Shown: piece by piece, positions 28,768 through 36,506 of the stretch
Layout of the letters: each line of letters starts with the position of its first letter
Position numbering within the stretch: position 1 is the first letter of the stretch
From: an uncultured Clostridium sp.
Lineage (GTDB): Bacteria > Bacillota > Clostridia > TANB77 > CAG-508
NCBI GenBank assembly: GCA_947647595.1
Contig: CANSKZ010000001.1
Location: forward strand, 313,846-377,845
Reading direction: 5' to 3'
DNA length: 64,000 nucleotides
Notes under the pieces: model-generated
What the model was told of the DNA's origin: nothing
Databases searched by the model: none
What the model saw: only the letters and a program-made list of their open reading frames with translations
Program-made: the position numbers and the translations under genes

Positions 28768-29142
28768 GTGCATTATATTGGGAAAATAGATACAAACAAA
28801 ATCGGAAATTATGGCAAAAAAATAGTTACGAAAGATATTGTGTTAACAGATGAAAGAAAGGAACATATTTTTCAAACTCATACAAATGATTTTGCATTAA
28901 TCATGCATCATATAGATAAAGTTGTCTTAAATCCAAAGGAAGTAATTGAAAATTTAAAAAATACAGATACAATCTATCTAATTGATAAAGTAGAAAAAAA
29001 TCATTTAAATGTTGTGGTAAGATTGAATACTACAAATAGTAAAGAACATCCTCAGAATTCTATAATGACAGCTTGGCTTAGAAGAAATCGAAATTTAGAA
29101 AAGTTAAGACAAAAAAATAAAATACTTTACAAAAAAGAATAA
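28768..29142 (+). CDS. BECR-fold (barnase-EndoU-colicin E5/D-RelE) nuclease-like protein
   Basis: 124 residues with a GTG start preceded by AAAAGGAAAA. The pattern ERKEHIFQTH, VVLNPKEVIENLKN, IYLIDKVEKNHLNVVVRLN and HPQNSIMTAWLRRN (His, Asn, Ser, Thr core) resembles the PBECR-type RNase-like domains found in phage and mobile toxins. It has its own promoter and no obvious antitoxin partner: the next downstream element is a structured RNA (29161-29290). The family call is by motif and moderate; an RNA-targeting function is inferred. Confidence 0.6.
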   Translation: MHYIGKIDTNKIGNYGKKIVTKDIVLTDERKEHIFQTHTNDFALIMHHIDKVVLNPKEVIENLKNTDTIYLIDKVEKNHLNVVVRLNTTNSKEHPQNSIMTAWLRRNRNLEKLRQKNKILYKKE

Positions 29143-29154
29143 ATGTGGTATAAT
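29126..29154 (+). promoter_or_regulatory. Promoter of the structured RNA upstream of pgeF
   Basis: TTTACA (29126-29131), 17 bases, TATAAT (29149-29154). It overlaps the 3' end of the BECR gene and starts transcription near 29161. Confidence 0.6.
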
Positions 29155-29160
29155 ATACTA

Positions 29161-29292
29161 TAATAAAGTAAAGATATTTGAAGTAGAGAAAGTGCTTCTA
29201 CACACCTAGCAATAGGTCAAAAGAAATACAGGAAAGGGCACACCTGTCAAATATCTAACAGACGAGCCACAGAAAAATGTGGCTTTTTATAA
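29161..29292 (+). ncRNA. Cloverleaf-like structured leader RNA upstream of pgeF
   Basis: P1 GATATTTGA/TCAAATATC (29173-29181/29247-29255) closes three hairpins: GTAGA/TCTAC (29183/29197), ACCTA/TAGGT (29204/29213) and ACAGG/CCTGT (29228/29243). A terminator GCCACA/TGTGGC plus T5 (29266-29288) follows. A promoter with 17-base spacing precedes it. Either a riboswitch-type attenuator for pgeF (ATG at 29319) or a free small RNA of about 130 bases. It matches no riboswitch consensus I know. Confidence 0.6.
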
Positions 29293-29318
29293 TATTTGTG
29301 CGATGAAAGGATAAAACC

Positions 29319-30110
29319 ATGTTCAATTTTTCAAACGAAAATATCATTTTTCAAGACAAGGGAGACATCCAATATATTCAATTTAAAAAATTACTAAAAT
29401 ATGGAATCCAACATGCGTATACTTTAAAAGGTGAAAATCTAGATTTTAGCCATCATGTACCAGATGAAAAATCCAGTTATTCACGCCTTGCAAAAGCATT
29501 AGAAATACCAGAAGATACATTTGTCAAACCAATCCAAACCCATAAAAGCCAAGTCAAATGTATTTCTCAAGTACAGGAAAGTGAAGAATTACAAGATGTA
29601 GATGGATTAATTACAAACCGAAAAAATATTACCTTAACCACCAAAAACGCTGACTGTATTTTATTTCTATTTTATGACCCTGTCAAAAAAGTCATTGCTA
29701 ATGTGCATTCTGGTTGGAAAGGGACATTTCAAAAGATTGCAGAAAAAACGGTTGCAAAAATGATAAGTCATTATCAGTGTAAACCAAGTGATATCATTTG
29801 TTGTATTTGTCCGAGTATTCGAAAGTGCCATTTTGAAGTGGATGAAGATGTGAAAGATTTGTGTGCTGAAATATTTAGTTTTACGAATCGTTTAGAAGAA
29901 ATCATCGAAGTGGGAGAAATCAAAGAAGGAAAGACTAAATATATGATTGATACGGTTTTGATTAATAAAATATTATTACAAGATTTAGGTTTAAAAGAAA
30001 GCAATATTATAGATTGCAGAATTTGTAGTGTTTGCAATCAAGACAAAATTCATTCAGCAAGAGTAGAAGGAGAAGGATTTAAAAGAGCAACAGCAATTAT
30101 TACATTATAA
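29319..30110 (+). CDS. pgeF: PgeF/YfiH-family (LACC1-like) purine nucleoside phosphorylase
   Basis: 263 residues of the multicopper-polyphenol oxidoreductase (YfiH/LACC1) family, now known as purine nucleoside phosphorylase/adenosine deaminase or peptidoglycan-editing factor. Hallmarks: KPIQTHKSQV, TTKNADCILFLFYD (Cys of the zinc site), IANVHSGWKGTFQKI (His) and CICPSIRKCHFEV, followed by CRICSVCNQDKIHSAR. It lies 27 bases after the terminator of a structured RNA that may regulate it. It ends 20 bases before a YdcF-like gene. Confidence 0.9.
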   Translation: MFNFSNENIIFQDKGDIQYIQFKKLLKYGIQHAYTLKGENLDFSHHVPDEKSSYSRLAKALEIPEDTFVKPIQTHKSQVKCISQVQESEELQDVDGLITNRKNITLTTKNADCILFLFYDPVKKVIANVHSGWKGTFQKIAEKTVAKMISHYQCKPSDIICCICPSIRKCHFEVDEDVKDLCAEIFSFTNRLEEIIEVGEIKEGKTKYMIDTVLINKILLQDLGLKESNIIDCRICSVCNQDKIHSARVEGEGFKRATAIITL

Positions 30111-30130
30111 AATAAGGGAGGATGAAGTAA

Positions 30131-30778
30131 GTGACAGATATGGAATTGGTTCAGATTTTGTGGGATTATATGCAATTACACCAAAGATTGGAAAAATGTG
30201 ATTGTATTATTGGTTTGGGATGTATGGACTTAAATGTTGCTAAAGTGGCAGCAAATTTATACAAAAGAGGCTATGCAGATAAACTTATTTTTTCAGGTGG
30301 ATATGGCAAAAAAACGAAGAAAGTTTGGAATGAACCAGAGGCAGAGAAATTTGCTAAAATTGCAATAGAAATGGGCGTTCCAAAAGAGAAGATTTATCTT
30401 GAAAATCAATCCACGAATACAAGCGAAAATTTTCAATTTGTCAAAAAATTAATCGAAGAAAATAAAATGAACATCCAATCTTGTATCATTGTAGGAAGAC
30501 CATATGTTGAAAAAAGAACATATACATATTTGAAAAAAATTATGCCAGAATATAAGGCAATTATCACATCAGAAGAGGTTATATGTGAAGCATATTTTAA
30601 TCGATATAAAAGTGATTCGAAAATAGAAGAAATCAGCGTATTAGTAGGGGATATTCAAAGAATGAAATTATATCCGCAAAAAGGTTGGTCAACAGAAGTT
30701 GATATACCAGATGAAGTTTGGCAGGCTTATGAAGAATTAGTCAAAAGAGGATATAATAACTGGATTCTTGAAAATTAA
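30131..30778 (+). CDS. YdcF-like DUF218 family protein
   Basis: 215 residues. DCIIGLGCMDLNVAKVAANLYKRG, LIFSGGYGKKTKKVW, ENQSTNTSENFQFVKKLIEE and IIVGRPYVEKRTY follow the DUF218 (YdcF/SanA) Rossmann-like plan, with the conserved E-x-x-S-x-N-T-x-E-N signature present. It lacks a membrane anchor, unlike SanA. GTG start at 30131 chosen because GGGAGG lies 8-9 bases upstream; an ATG follows at 30140. Probably cotranscribed with pgeF. Substrate unknown (YdcF binds SAM). Confidence 0.85.
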   Translation: MTDMELVQILWDYMQLHQRLEKCDCIIGLGCMDLNVAKVAANLYKRGYADKLIFSGGYGKKTKKVWNEPEAEKFAKIAIEMGVPKEKIYLENQSTNTSENFQFVKKLIEENKMNIQSCIIVGRPYVEKRTYTYLKKIMPEYKAIITSEEVICEAYFNRYKSDSKIEEISVLVGDIQRMKLYPQKGWSTEVDIPDEVWQAYEELVKRGYNNWILEN

Positions 30779-30854
30779 TTTTCTCAAAAAAATGATTGAC
30801 ATTATGATAAAGTTATGATAAAAATATGATAATAAATTAAAGGGGGGATGATTT

Positions 30855-31169
30855 ATGATAAATATAAGACCAGTATCCGATTTAAGAAATAAATATCCAG
30901 AAATAGAGGAATTAGTATTAAAAGAGGATGAAGAAGTATATTTAACTAAAAATGGATATGGAACCATGGTAGTCATGAGTTTAGAGAAATATTCAAAATT
31001 AACAAAAGAAATCGAAATGCAAAACAAATTAGAAGAAAGGTTTGGTGAAAAAGATATGGAAAAAATAATTGACGAATTAGAAAAACAAATCGAAAATCCA
31101 GATACAAAATTTTTGACACATGAAGAGGTGTTTGGAAAAGCAAGGAGGATTTTAGATGGCGAAATATGA
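30855..31169 (+). CDS. Phd/YefM-family antitoxin
   Basis: 104 residues beginning MINIRPVSDLRNKYPEIEELV, with FLTKNGYGTMVVM in its YLTKNGYGTMVVM form, typical of Phd/YefM DNA-binding antitoxins; the C-terminal tail (IDELEKQIENPDTKFLTHEEV) would wrap the toxin. Strong RBS AAAGGGGGG. A TATAAT-rich promoter lies just upstream (about 30800-30830). The gene overlaps the toxin frame by 14 bases, as in relBE-like operons. The antitoxin is intact while the toxin has a stop codon. Confidence 0.88.
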   Translation: MINIRPVSDLRNKYPEIEELVLKEDEEVYLTKNGYGTMVVMSLEKYSKLTKEIEMQNKLEERFGEKDMEKIIDELEKQIENPDTKFLTHEEVFGKARRILDGEI

Positions 31170-31470
31170 GTACGAAATTGAATATTTGCCATCATTTGAT
31201 AGAGAAATTGAGGAAACACTTTATTATATTATCTATAAATAAAATAATAAGAATGCTGCTGAAAAGTTAATACAAAATATTCAAAAGGCAATTATCGATC
31301 GAAGTACGAATCCAGAAGGATTTGAGATATACAAGGAAGAGAAGAAGAGAAATCATAAATGGTATAGAATTTATGTAGGAAATTATACAATTATTTATAC
31401 TATGAAAGATACTCTTATGCAAATAGCGAGATTATTGTATAATAAGAGAAATTTTGAAAGATTAATTTAG
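31156..31470 (+). pseudogene. RelE/ParE-family toxin with premature stop
   Basis: The frame starts ATG GCG AAA and reads YEIEYLPSFDREIEETLYYI, then TAA at codon 29 (31240-31242), and continues NNKNAAEKLIQNIQKAI, YKEEKKRNHKWYRIYVGNY and IARLLYNKRNF to 31470: a full 104-residue RelE/ParE toxin apart from the stop. TAA probably arose from TTA (Leu). The downstream catalytic-side residues (Arg, Tyr) are intact, suggesting recent inactivation. A reinitiated fragment or readthrough cannot be excluded. This lesion is not of the CGG type. Confidence 0.8.
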
Positions 31471-31571
31471 AAAAATATGATGAAATTTAGCCGAAAAGAG
31501 CAGGGAAAAATGGAATTGCCAATTTTATTCATAAATTTATTTTATAAACTAAAATGAGAGAGGAAAAATCA

Positions 31572-32168
31572 ATGTACCAAACACTAGAAGAAATAAATGA
31601 AGAAGTCAAAAAATGTACCAAATGTGGTTTATGCGAAAACCGAACCAACACTGTATTTGCGGATGGAAATCCCAATGCAAAAGTGATGTTCATTGGAGAA
31701 GGTCCAGGTGCAGATGAGGATAAACAAGGTGTTCCTTTTGTTGGAAAAGCAGGACAATTAATGAATCAGGCATTTAAAGGACTTGGCATTGAGCGTGAAA
31801 AAATATACATAGCCAACATCGTAAAATGTAGACCGCCTGGAAATCGAACGCCACTTAAAAACGAAGCAAATGCTTGTTTAGATTATCTGCGAAATCAAGT
31901 TTTGTTGGTGAAACCAGAAATTGTTGTATTAATGGGAAATACAGCACTTAAAAATATTTTAGGGGACCAATATGGAATCACCTCAAGTCGAGGCAAATGG
32001 ATTGAAAAAAAAGGAATCAAATATATGCCAACCTTTCATCCAGCAGCACTACTTAGAGATGATACAAAGAAAATTGATTTTTGGAATGATTTAAAATTAG
32101 TACTCGCAGAATGCAAGGGAAATTTGGAAAAAGATGTTAATACTCAAACTGTAACAAGCGAGTTTTAA
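31572..32168 (+). CDS. Uracil-DNA glycosylase, family 4
   Basis: 198 residues from [15 protein letters not shown]. Four Cys for the [4Fe-4S] cluster (CTKCGLC near the start, then KCRPPGNR and ACLDYLR), motif [23 protein letters not shown] and motif [10 protein letters not shown] are typical of family 4 UDG. It removes uracil from DNA. RBS AGAGAGGAAAAA supports this ATG over one 18 bases upstream. It lies near other repair genes (OGG-type, addB) but has its own transcript context. No CGG in frame. Confidence 0.95.
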   Translation: MYQTLEEINEEVKKCTKCGLCENRTNTVFADGNPNAKVMFIGEGPGADEDKQGVPFVGKAGQLMNQAFKGLGIEREKIYIANIVKCRPPGNRTPLKNEANACLDYLRNQVLLVKPEIVVLMGNTALKNILGDQYGITSSRGKWIEKKGIKYMPTFHPAALLRDDTKKIDFWNDLKLVLAECKGNLEKDVNTQTVTSEF

Positions 32169-32181
32169 CAGTCTCAGCAAA

Positions 32182-32210
32182 TTGACAAATTTACATAAAT
32201 ATGATATAAT
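32182..32210 (+). promoter_or_regulatory. Repeated promoter block, copy 1 (asp23 unit)
   Basis: TTGACA (32182-32187), 17 bases, TATAAT (32205-32210) with an extended TGA. Positions 32181-32219 are identical over 39 bases to 49602-49640 upstream of purM, and 26 bases match 57835-57860. Confidence 0.85.
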
Positions 32211-32231
32211 AAAAGATAGAGGATTTTTAAA

Positions 32232-32272
32232 AGAAATGACAAAAATGTTGTTTCTTTTTTTGTTATAGCAAG
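32232..32272 (+). terminator. Leader hairpin right after the repeated promoter (asp23 unit)
   Basis: AGAAATGACA pairs with TGTTGTTTCT (with two G-T pairs) and is followed by a T7 tract. Transcripts from 32182 would end after about 50 bases unless antiterminated. Confidence 0.6.
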
Positions 32273-32360
32273 AAAAGTTTTGAAAATTTAAGAAAAATAC
32301 TTGTAAATTCTTCCATATATTGATATACTAGATAAAAGTAAAAAAGGAGGAAAGTAGAAT

Positions 32361-32810
32361 ATGTCTGAAAATAATGAAATAATAGAAAATAAAGAACAAG
32401 AAGAAGTTGCTGTTATGGGAAATGATACAATTAAAATCTCAAATGATGTTGTGGCAACGTATGCAGGAATTGCAGTGTCAGAGGTAGAGGGAGTTTATTC
32501 TACAGCAGGTGGATTTGCAGGAATTACAGAGGCGATTAGTGGAAAAAAGAATTTAAGCAAAGGAATTAAAGTAGATGTTGGCGAAAAAAGCACGAAAATT
32601 GATGTCAATATTATTGTAGAATATGGTGCTAGAATTCCAGAAGTTGCTTATGAAATTCAAACTAGAATCAAAAAATCAGTAGAAGCAATGACAGATTTAA
32701 AAGTACTTGAAGTCAATGTACATGTACAAGGTGTTCATAAAATGACAGAAAAAGAATTAGAAGAAAAAGAGAATACGGCAGAAAGTTCAAATGGAAATAT
32801 AGAAGAGTAA
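32361..32810 (+). CDS. Asp23/Gls24 family envelope stress protein
   Basis: 149 residues. IKISNDVVATYAGIAVSEVEGV is the Asp23 start, then GIKVDVGEKSTKIDVNIIVEYGARIPEVAYEIQTRIKKSVE and LEVNVHVQGV. Asp23 proteins form membrane-proximal filaments anchored by AmaP, which is encoded next. The C-terminus is charged. AAAAAGGAGGAAAG ribosome binding site. Upstream lies a promoter plus hairpin leader (32182-32272) shared in sequence with purM, suggesting conditional expression. Confidence 0.92.
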   Translation: MSENNEIIENKEQEEVAVMGNDTIKISNDVVATYAGIAVSEVEGVYSTAGGFAGITEAISGKKNLSKGIKVDVGEKSTKIDVNIIVEYGARIPEVAYEIQTRIKKSVEAMTDLKVLEVNVHVQGVHKMTEKELEEKENTAESSNGNIEE

Positions 32811-32824
32811 ACGGAGGAAAAAAG

Positions 32825-33433
32825 ATGAAGTTTTTGGAAAAAGTAGCTTTAATTTTATTTTCACTAATTATTAGTGTATTATCAATTGCTTTGATTTTGA
32901 TTATGTTAGATGTGATAGAAGTAAATGTCATAACCAAAACAGTAGCATTATTATTAAATGATAATTTATCCATGAAAATAACATTAGGTATTTCAATTGT
33001 TGCGTTGTTGCTTGCCATAAAATGCATTTTCTTCCGACCAGCACGTGAAGATGATGGTAGAAATGGCGTAACTTTGGAAAATGGTTCTGGGAAATTGGTG
33101 ATTTCAAGAGAAAGCTTAGAAAATCTAATTGCTAATGTTGTGAAAGATGTGCAAGGAATCGAAGCAATTTCAAGTAGAACGATTTTGGATAAAAACAATA
33201 ATTTGATTGTGTATGTAACAACTTTAGTTTCAAAAGATATGATGATAAAAGAAGTATCGATAGAAATTCAAGATAAAATCAAAGAAGCTTTAAGTAAAAC
33301 AGCTGATTTAGAAGTAAAACAAGTGAATGTAAAGGTAAAAAATATTACCAATAAAAAAATCAAAGGATTGCCAGCAGCTGAAGAAACAGAAAATACAAAT
33401 GAAGCCAAGAAAGAGGAAGAAATTAATTCGTAG
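32825..33433 (+). CDS. amaP: Alkaline shock response membrane anchor protein AmaP
   Basis: 202 residues: two N-terminal membrane helices (about 6-28 and 52-70) with the loop NLSMKITLGI between them, then an Asp23-like cytoplasmic domain (GKLVISRESLENLIANVVKDV ... DLEVKQVNVKVKNI). It holds Asp23 at the membrane. Gene order asp23-amaP-DUF2273 is common in Bacillota. RBS GGAGG overlaps the gap. Confidence 0.9.
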   Translation: MKFLEKVALILFSLIISVLSIALILIMLDVIEVNVITKTVALLLNDNLSMKITLGISIVALLLAIKCIFFRPAREDDGRNGVTLENGSGKLVISRESLENLIANVVKDVQGIEAISSRTILDKNNNLIVYVTTLVSKDMMIKEVSIEIQDKIKEALSKTADLEVKQVNVKVKNITNKKIKGLPAAEETENTNEAKKEEEINS

Positions 33434-33448
33434 GAAAGGAAGTTTAAA

Positions 33449-33661
33449 ATGGATCATTCTAACAATTTTAAAGAATTTTGGGATAAATACAAAGGTGCTA
33501 TAATTGGTGCAATAATCGCGATCATTCTTTTAAGTACAGCACTATATAAATTGTGTGTTGCTGTAATTGTGATTGTTGGCGCAATTTATTTGGGAAATTA
33601 TATCCAAAATAATAAAGAAGATGTGAAAGAAAATTTAAAGAATTTTATTGACAAATTTTAG
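33449..33661 (+). CDS. DUF2273 small membrane protein
   Basis: 70 residues with two closely spaced helices (about 17-30 and 32-49: GAIIGAIIAIILLSTALY, VAVIVIVGAIYLG). DUF2273 proteins follow Asp23/AmaP genes and are thought to belong to the same membrane assembly. GGAAAGGAAG ribosome binding site; nusB begins 10 bases downstream. No catalytic motif. The start MDHSNNFKEFWDKYKG is typical of the family. Confidence 0.85.
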   Translation: MDHSNNFKEFWDKYKGAIIGAIIAIILLSTALYKLCVAVIVIVGAIYLGNYIQNNKEDVKENLKNFIDKF

Positions 33662-33670
33662 GAGGAAATC

Positions 33671-34096
33671 ATGCAAAGGTCTGCGATGCGAGAACTAGCT
33701 TTTAAATTTATCTATGGACTAGAAATGCAAAAAAATTTAGAAGATTTAGAACAAATTGAAATATTTATCGAAAATAATGAGATAACAAATGAAAAAGTAA
33801 TTCAATATTTAAAAGATATTCAAAATGGAGTGATGGAACATTCCAATGAAATGAATGATTTAATTGAGAAAAATTTAAAAGAAAATTGGAGTTTGAGCAG
33901 AGTTTCGAAAATCAATTTGAGTTTAATTAAAATTGCAATTTATGAAATGTTGTACAAAGAGGTACCTTATAAAGTTGCGATTAATGAAGTGATTGAACTT
34001 GCAAAGAAATATTCAGATGAATCAGCGCCAGTGTTTATTAATGGAATTTTGGCAAGTGTTGTGAAGGATAAAAAATTGGATGCAAAGGTGAAATAA
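33671..34096 (+). CDS. nusB: Transcription antitermination protein NusB
   Basis: 141 residues, all-helical RNA-binding factor acting with NusE at rRNA boxA. Recognisable by RSAMRELAFKFIYGLEMQ at the N-terminus, ENWSLSRVSKINLSLIKIAIYEM and VPYKVAINEVIELAKKYSDESAPVFINGILA. Usual position upstream of xseA. Its stop is adjacent to the xseA ATG. RBS AGGAGG. Confidence 0.96.
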   Translation: MQRSAMRELAFKFIYGLEMQKNLEDLEQIEIFIENNEITNEKVIQYLKDIQNGVMEHSNEMNDLIEKNLKENWSLSRVSKINLSLIKIAIYEMLYKEVPYKVAINEVIELAKKYSDESAPVFINGILASVVKDKKLDAKVK

Positions 34097-34097
34097 A

Positions 34098-35291
34098 ATG
34101 AAAATAAAGCCAATTTCTGTAACTGAATTGAATAAATATGTGAAAAACAAAGTGGCAAGTGATGAATTTTTAAATGCTGTTTATGTAGCAGGAGAAATTT
34201 CGAATTTTAAGCATCATTATACAGGGCATATGTATTTTACATTAAAAGATGAGAATTCTTTGATTAAATGTGTGATGTTTAAAAGTGCGACACCGCATTT
34301 GAATTTTATTCCAAAAGATGGGATGAAAGTAAATGTTTTAGGAAGTGTTGGCGTATTTGAGCGTGATGGCGTTTACCAAATTTATGTGCAAGCCATGCAA
34401 GAAGATGGAATTGGAAATTTGTATGCCAAATATGAAGCATTAAAAGAAAGGCTTGAAGCAGAGGGATTATTTGAAGAATCGCATAAAAAGAAAATCCCAT
34501 TTATGCCAAAAATTATTGGCGTTTTGACTTCGAATACAGGCGCCGTGATTCGTGATATTATTAATGTTTCGACGAGAAGAAATCCAAATGTGTATATTCG
34601 TTTGTTACCAATTCCTGTGCAAGGCGAAGGCGCAGCGGTAAAAATCGTAGAGGCGATTCGATTGATGAATGAAAAGAAATTGGCAGATGTAATTATTTTG
34701 GCAAGAGGTGGCGGTTCTTTAGAGGATTTATGGCCATTTAATGAGGAAATTGTCGCACGTGCGATTTACGATTCAGAATTGCCAGTGGTTTCTAGCGTTG
34801 GGCATGAAACGGATTTTACGATTGCGGATTTTGTGGCAGATTTACGTGCCCCAACACCTTCGGCAGCAGCAGAATTGGTTGTGGCAGATTGTGAAGATTT
34901 GCAAAATACAATTTCAATTTATCAAAATCGATTAAAGTTTTCTTTGAAAAGAAAAACAGAGCTGATGAAATTGAAATTGGAAAAGTGTATGAGTGCTAGA
35001 GTTTATAAAGAACCATTACAAAAAATAAATCAGTATTATTTGCTAGTTGACCGATTAGCAAAGCAAATGGAAAATGCAACACAAAAGAGAATCAAAGAAA
35101 TCAAAATGCAATTTTCACAAGAGGTCACAAAGCTAGATACATTAAGTCCACTCAAAACGCTAGCAAGAGGATATTGTATTGTAGAAGCAGATAACCAAAT
35201 TGTTTCACGAGCGGATAAATTAAAATCCAATATGGAAGTGGACTTGAAATTCCAAGATGGAAAGGCGAAAGCGAAAATCATAAAAGAATGA
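34098..35291 (+). CDS. xseA: Exodeoxyribonuclease VII large subunit
   Basis: 397 residues. OB-fold domain (AGEISNFKHHYTGHMYFTLKDENSLIKCVMF), then the catalytic core: IGVLTSNTGAVIRDIINV, ARGGGSLEDLWPFNEE, SVGHETDFTIADFVADLRAPTPSAAAE, followed by a long coiled coil (about 260-345). It forms the single-strand-specific exonuclease with XseB, encoded at 35797. A small unknown membrane gene separates the two subunits. No CGG in frame. Confidence 0.97.
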   Translation: MKIKPISVTELNKYVKNKVASDEFLNAVYVAGEISNFKHHYTGHMYFTLKDENSLIKCVMFKSATPHLNFIPKDGMKVNVLGSVGVFERDGVYQIYVQAMQEDGIGNLYAKYEALKERLEAEGLFEESHKKKIPFMPKIIGVLTSNTGAVIRDIINVSTRRNPNVYIRLLPIPVQGEGAAVKIVEAIRLMNEKKLADVIILARGGGSLEDLWPFNEEIVARAIYDSELPVVSSVGHETDFTIADFVADLRAPTPSAAAELVVADCEDLQNTISIYQNRLKFSLKRKTELMKLKLEKCMSARVYKEPLQKINQYYLLVDRLAKQMENATQKRIKEIKMQFSQEVTKLDTLSPLKTLARGYCIVEADNQIVSRADKLKSNMEVDLKFQDGKAKAKIIKE

Positions 35292-35304
35292 AAAGGAGAG
35301 AAAA

Positions 35305-35784
35305 ATGGCTAGAAGAGAAAAGAAAAGTAAATTAAATTTGAAAGTTTGGGTGCCAATTATTTGTATTTTGATAGTTGGAATTACATTTTATATGTTACAT
35401 GACATCAAAGGTAAAATTGCCAAAATAGATGAAGAAAATGTAATAGATAGTGAAGAGAATAAGACGACTGACGAAGAACAAAAAATGTTAGAAAATAATT
35501 TAGCGGAAAATGGAATAAATGATGAAACAGAAAATACAAGCATTAATACTGATACGAATAAAAATCAAAATTCAGCTCCAGCTAAACCAGCTGTGACAGA
35601 CCAAAAACAAAAGGCAATTGAGCTTGTAAAAAAAGAGTGGGGAGAAGATAATACAGTTAATTATGTGTTTGATTATATTAATGAAAATGGAGAATATGTA
35701 ATTGCGGTAAAAGATAAAGCTTCCGCTACAGTAAAATATTATTTCAGAGTAAATTTGGAAACAGAAACAGTAGAGCTAGATTAA
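35305..35784 (+). CDS. Single-pass membrane protein of unknown function
   Basis: 159 residues: a very basic N-terminus (MARREKKSKLNLKV), one membrane helix (about 14-32), an acidic Asn/Glu-rich linker (about 38-90), and a C-terminal domain of about 55 residues (AIELVKKEWGEDNTVNYVFD ... YYFRVNLETETVELD) resembling PepSY/DUF5590-like extracellular domains. Inserted between xseA and xseB, with AAAGGAG upstream. I do not recognise a named family. Probably in the same operon. Confidence 0.7.
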   Translation: MARREKKSKLNLKVWVPIICILIVGITFYMLHDIKGKIAKIDEENVIDSEENKTTDEEQKMLENNLAENGINDETENTSINTDTNKNQNSAPAKPAVTDQKQKAIELVKKEWGEDNTVNYVFDYINENGEYVIAVKDKASATVKYYFRVNLETETVELD

Positions 35785-35796
35785 TAGGGGGATAAG

Positions 35797-36039
35797 ATGA
35801 AAAAGGAAGAATCTTTTGAAGAATTATTAGCAAAATTAGAAGGAATTACTGCGCAATTAGAAAAAGAAGAAAATACTTCGTTAGAAGAGTCGATGAAGTT
35901 ATTTGAAGAAGGAATTGAAATTTCGAAAAAATGTAATCAGCAGATTGAAAAGGCTGAGAAAAAAATTATGCTATTAGTGCAGGAAAATGATGAGATTAAG
36001 GAGGAAAACTTCATCCAAGAAGACGAAGATGGAGAATAA
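35797..36039 (+). CDS. xseB: Exodeoxyribonuclease VII small subunit
   Basis: 80 residues: EESFEELLAKLEGITAQLEKEE, SLEESMKLFEEGIEISKKCNQQI, AEKKIMLL; the classic two-helix XseB. It binds the coiled coil of XseA. RBS GGGGGAT lies upstream. DUF212 follows after 6 bases, implying an operon nusB-xseA-x-xseB-DUF212-fhs. Confidence 0.95.
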   Translation: MKKEESFEELLAKLEGITAQLEKEENTSLEESMKLFEEGIEISKKCNQQIEKAEKKIMLLVQENDEIKEENFIQEDEDGE

Positions 36040-36045
36040 CGGGTT

Positions 36046-36486
36046 ATGCAGATTTTAAATGAAATAGCACATAATAAATGTATTTATGTTCCGTTTGTTT
36101 TATGGATTTTGATACAGACATTTAAGGTATTAACAGAATTAATTATGAATAAAAGATTGAATGTTAAAAGAATTATAGGAGCAGGTGGAATGCCAAGTTC
36201 ACATTCAGCAGTTGTGTGTTCATTAGCGACTTGTATAGGAAAAGAGTATAGTTTCAGTAGCGGAATTTTTGCGATTGCAATGGTGATGGCATTTGTGGTT
36301 ATGTATGATGCAGCAGGTGTTAGACGTGCTGCCGGAAAACAAGCTGGTATATTAAATAAAATATTAGAAACACCAGGGATGACAACCGTACAAGTTCAAG
36401 AAAAATTGGTTGAAATGTTAGGGCATACGCCGATTCAGGTATTTGTTGGTGCAATATTAGGAATTGTTGTAGGAGCCTTAATTTAA
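36046..36486 (+). CDS. DUF212 (YuiD-like) divergent PAP2 membrane protein
   Basis: 146 residues. GAGGMPSSHSAVVCSLATCIG is the hallmark, a divergent acid phosphatase/PAP2 motif, followed by FVVMYDAAGVRRAAGKQAGILNKI and LGHTPIQVFVGAILGIVVG. Three to four helices. The family lacks part of the phosphatase catalytic set and is of unknown function. It is preceded by xseB and followed by fhs. Confidence 0.9.
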   Translation: MQILNEIAHNKCIYVPFVLWILIQTFKVLTELIMNKRLNVKRIIGAGGMPSSHSAVVCSLATCIGKEYSFSSGIFAIAMVMAFVVMYDAAGVRRAAGKQAGILNKILETPGMTTVQVQEKLVEMLGHTPIQVFVGAILGIVVGALI

Positions 36487-36506
36487 AGAAGAAAGGATAG
36501 AAAAAT

